NCBI GenBank assembly: GCA_937951625.1
Contig: CALFBP010000005.1
Span: 1 to 36,344 of the forward strand
Direction: 5' to 3'
DNA: 36,344 nucleotides
Origin: an uncultured Thermoguttaceae bacterium
GTDB taxonomy: Bacteria > Planctomycetota > Planctomycetia > Pirellulales > Thermoguttaceae
Numbering within the stretch: the first letter of the stretch is position 1; each line of letters opens with the position of its first letter. The position numbers and the translations under genes were made by a program. Below the pieces are notes generated by a model. The model had not been told where the DNA came from and searched no databases. It saw only the letters and a program-made list of their open reading frames with translations. This document shows, in pieces, positions 36,272-36,344 of the stretch.

Positions 36272-36344
36272 TTAGTATCGTCGTCCGCCGCCTCCGTAGC
36301 CGCCCTGGCGTCCGCCGCCTCCCCGGCCGCCGGGCCGATCCTCC
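36272..36344 (-). CDS. 3' end of an RRM-type RNA-binding protein gene (Gly/Arg-rich tail; 5' part outside the window)
   Basis: The last 23 codons read EDRPGGRGGGGRQGGYGGGG then RRY and a stop (36272-36274). Such tails end small glycine-rich, RRM-containing RNA-binding proteins of planctomycetes and cyanobacteria. No RRM is visible inside the window, so the family call is inference from the tail. Confidence 0.65.
   Translation of the reverse strand, partial: EDRPGGRGGGGRQGGYGGGGRRY

Overview
This is a GC-rich window, almost fully packed with housekeeping and stress genes. Gene content suggests a member of the Planctomycetes, probably Pirellulales/Thermoguttaceae-like. The clues are a secreted Asp-box sialidase, Tat-exported oxidoreductases, small pilin-like proteins of the DEAG-FIIS type, an RRM-type RNA-binding protein with a Gly/Arg tail, HypA/HypB without the rest of a hydrogenase locus, and a Suf operon with a SufR-like regulator. 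The taxonomic call is inference from family resemblance, not from a marker search.

Layout. 1-91: the leader-distal end of a type I-C-like CRISPR array, 11 bases from the 3' end of hslU. 103-1970: hslV-hslU (minus strand). 2269-3015: a secreted Cys-rich, Pro/Ala/Lys-repeat protein. 3043-5146: a Tat-exported sialidase followed at once by cdsA. 5404-6048: a lipoprotein. 6268-8094: a homocysteine methyltransferase/methylenetetrahydrofolate reductase fusion. 8151-14223: one minus-strand Fe-S gene train, in transcription order sufR-like, nuoB, sufC, sufB, sufD, Rieske ferredoxin, sufT-like. It is headed by a good sigma70-type promoter with a palindrome over the -35 box. 14730-16210: hypA-hypB-yhcH operon. 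16647-19219: HIT protein, Trm112-like protein and an HtrA-type PDZ protease. 19330-23230: recA and priA, divergent. 23313-25103: a hybrid heme-sensor histidine kinase with an unusual CX3CH site. 25164: RNase HI. 25641-26326: an AT-richer non-coding stretch, then a small pilin-like gene with a strong terminator. 26822-29460: exported MsrB, then a sugar-acid pair (HpaI-type aldolase and 2-hydroxyacid dehydrogenase). 29790-32251: TPR lipoprotein and a PfkB-type (KDG kinase-like) kinase, divergent. 32252-32924: an intergenic REP-like inverted pair. 32925-36168: Tat-exported aldo/keto reductase, RNase PH and a Cys-rich polyferredoxin. 36272-end: the 3' end of an RNA-binding protein gene.

How the genes fit together. 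The strongest theme is iron-sulfur metabolism. The putative Fe-S-sensing repressor precedes the SufBCD scaffold, a DUF59 maturation factor, a Rieske protein and a lone NuoB, which itself carries a [4Fe-4S] site. No cysteine desulfurase or SufU is in the cluster. A second theme is protein and redox quality control (HslVU, HtrA, MsrB). A third is sugar-acid catabolism (aldolase, dehydrogenase, KDG-kinase-like). I did not find a complete new defence or biosynthetic system. The most interesting items are the sufR-nuoB-suf arrangement, the CX3CH heme-kinase, the pilin-like gene behind a long AT-rich leader, the 18-cysteine polyferredoxin and the REP-like element.
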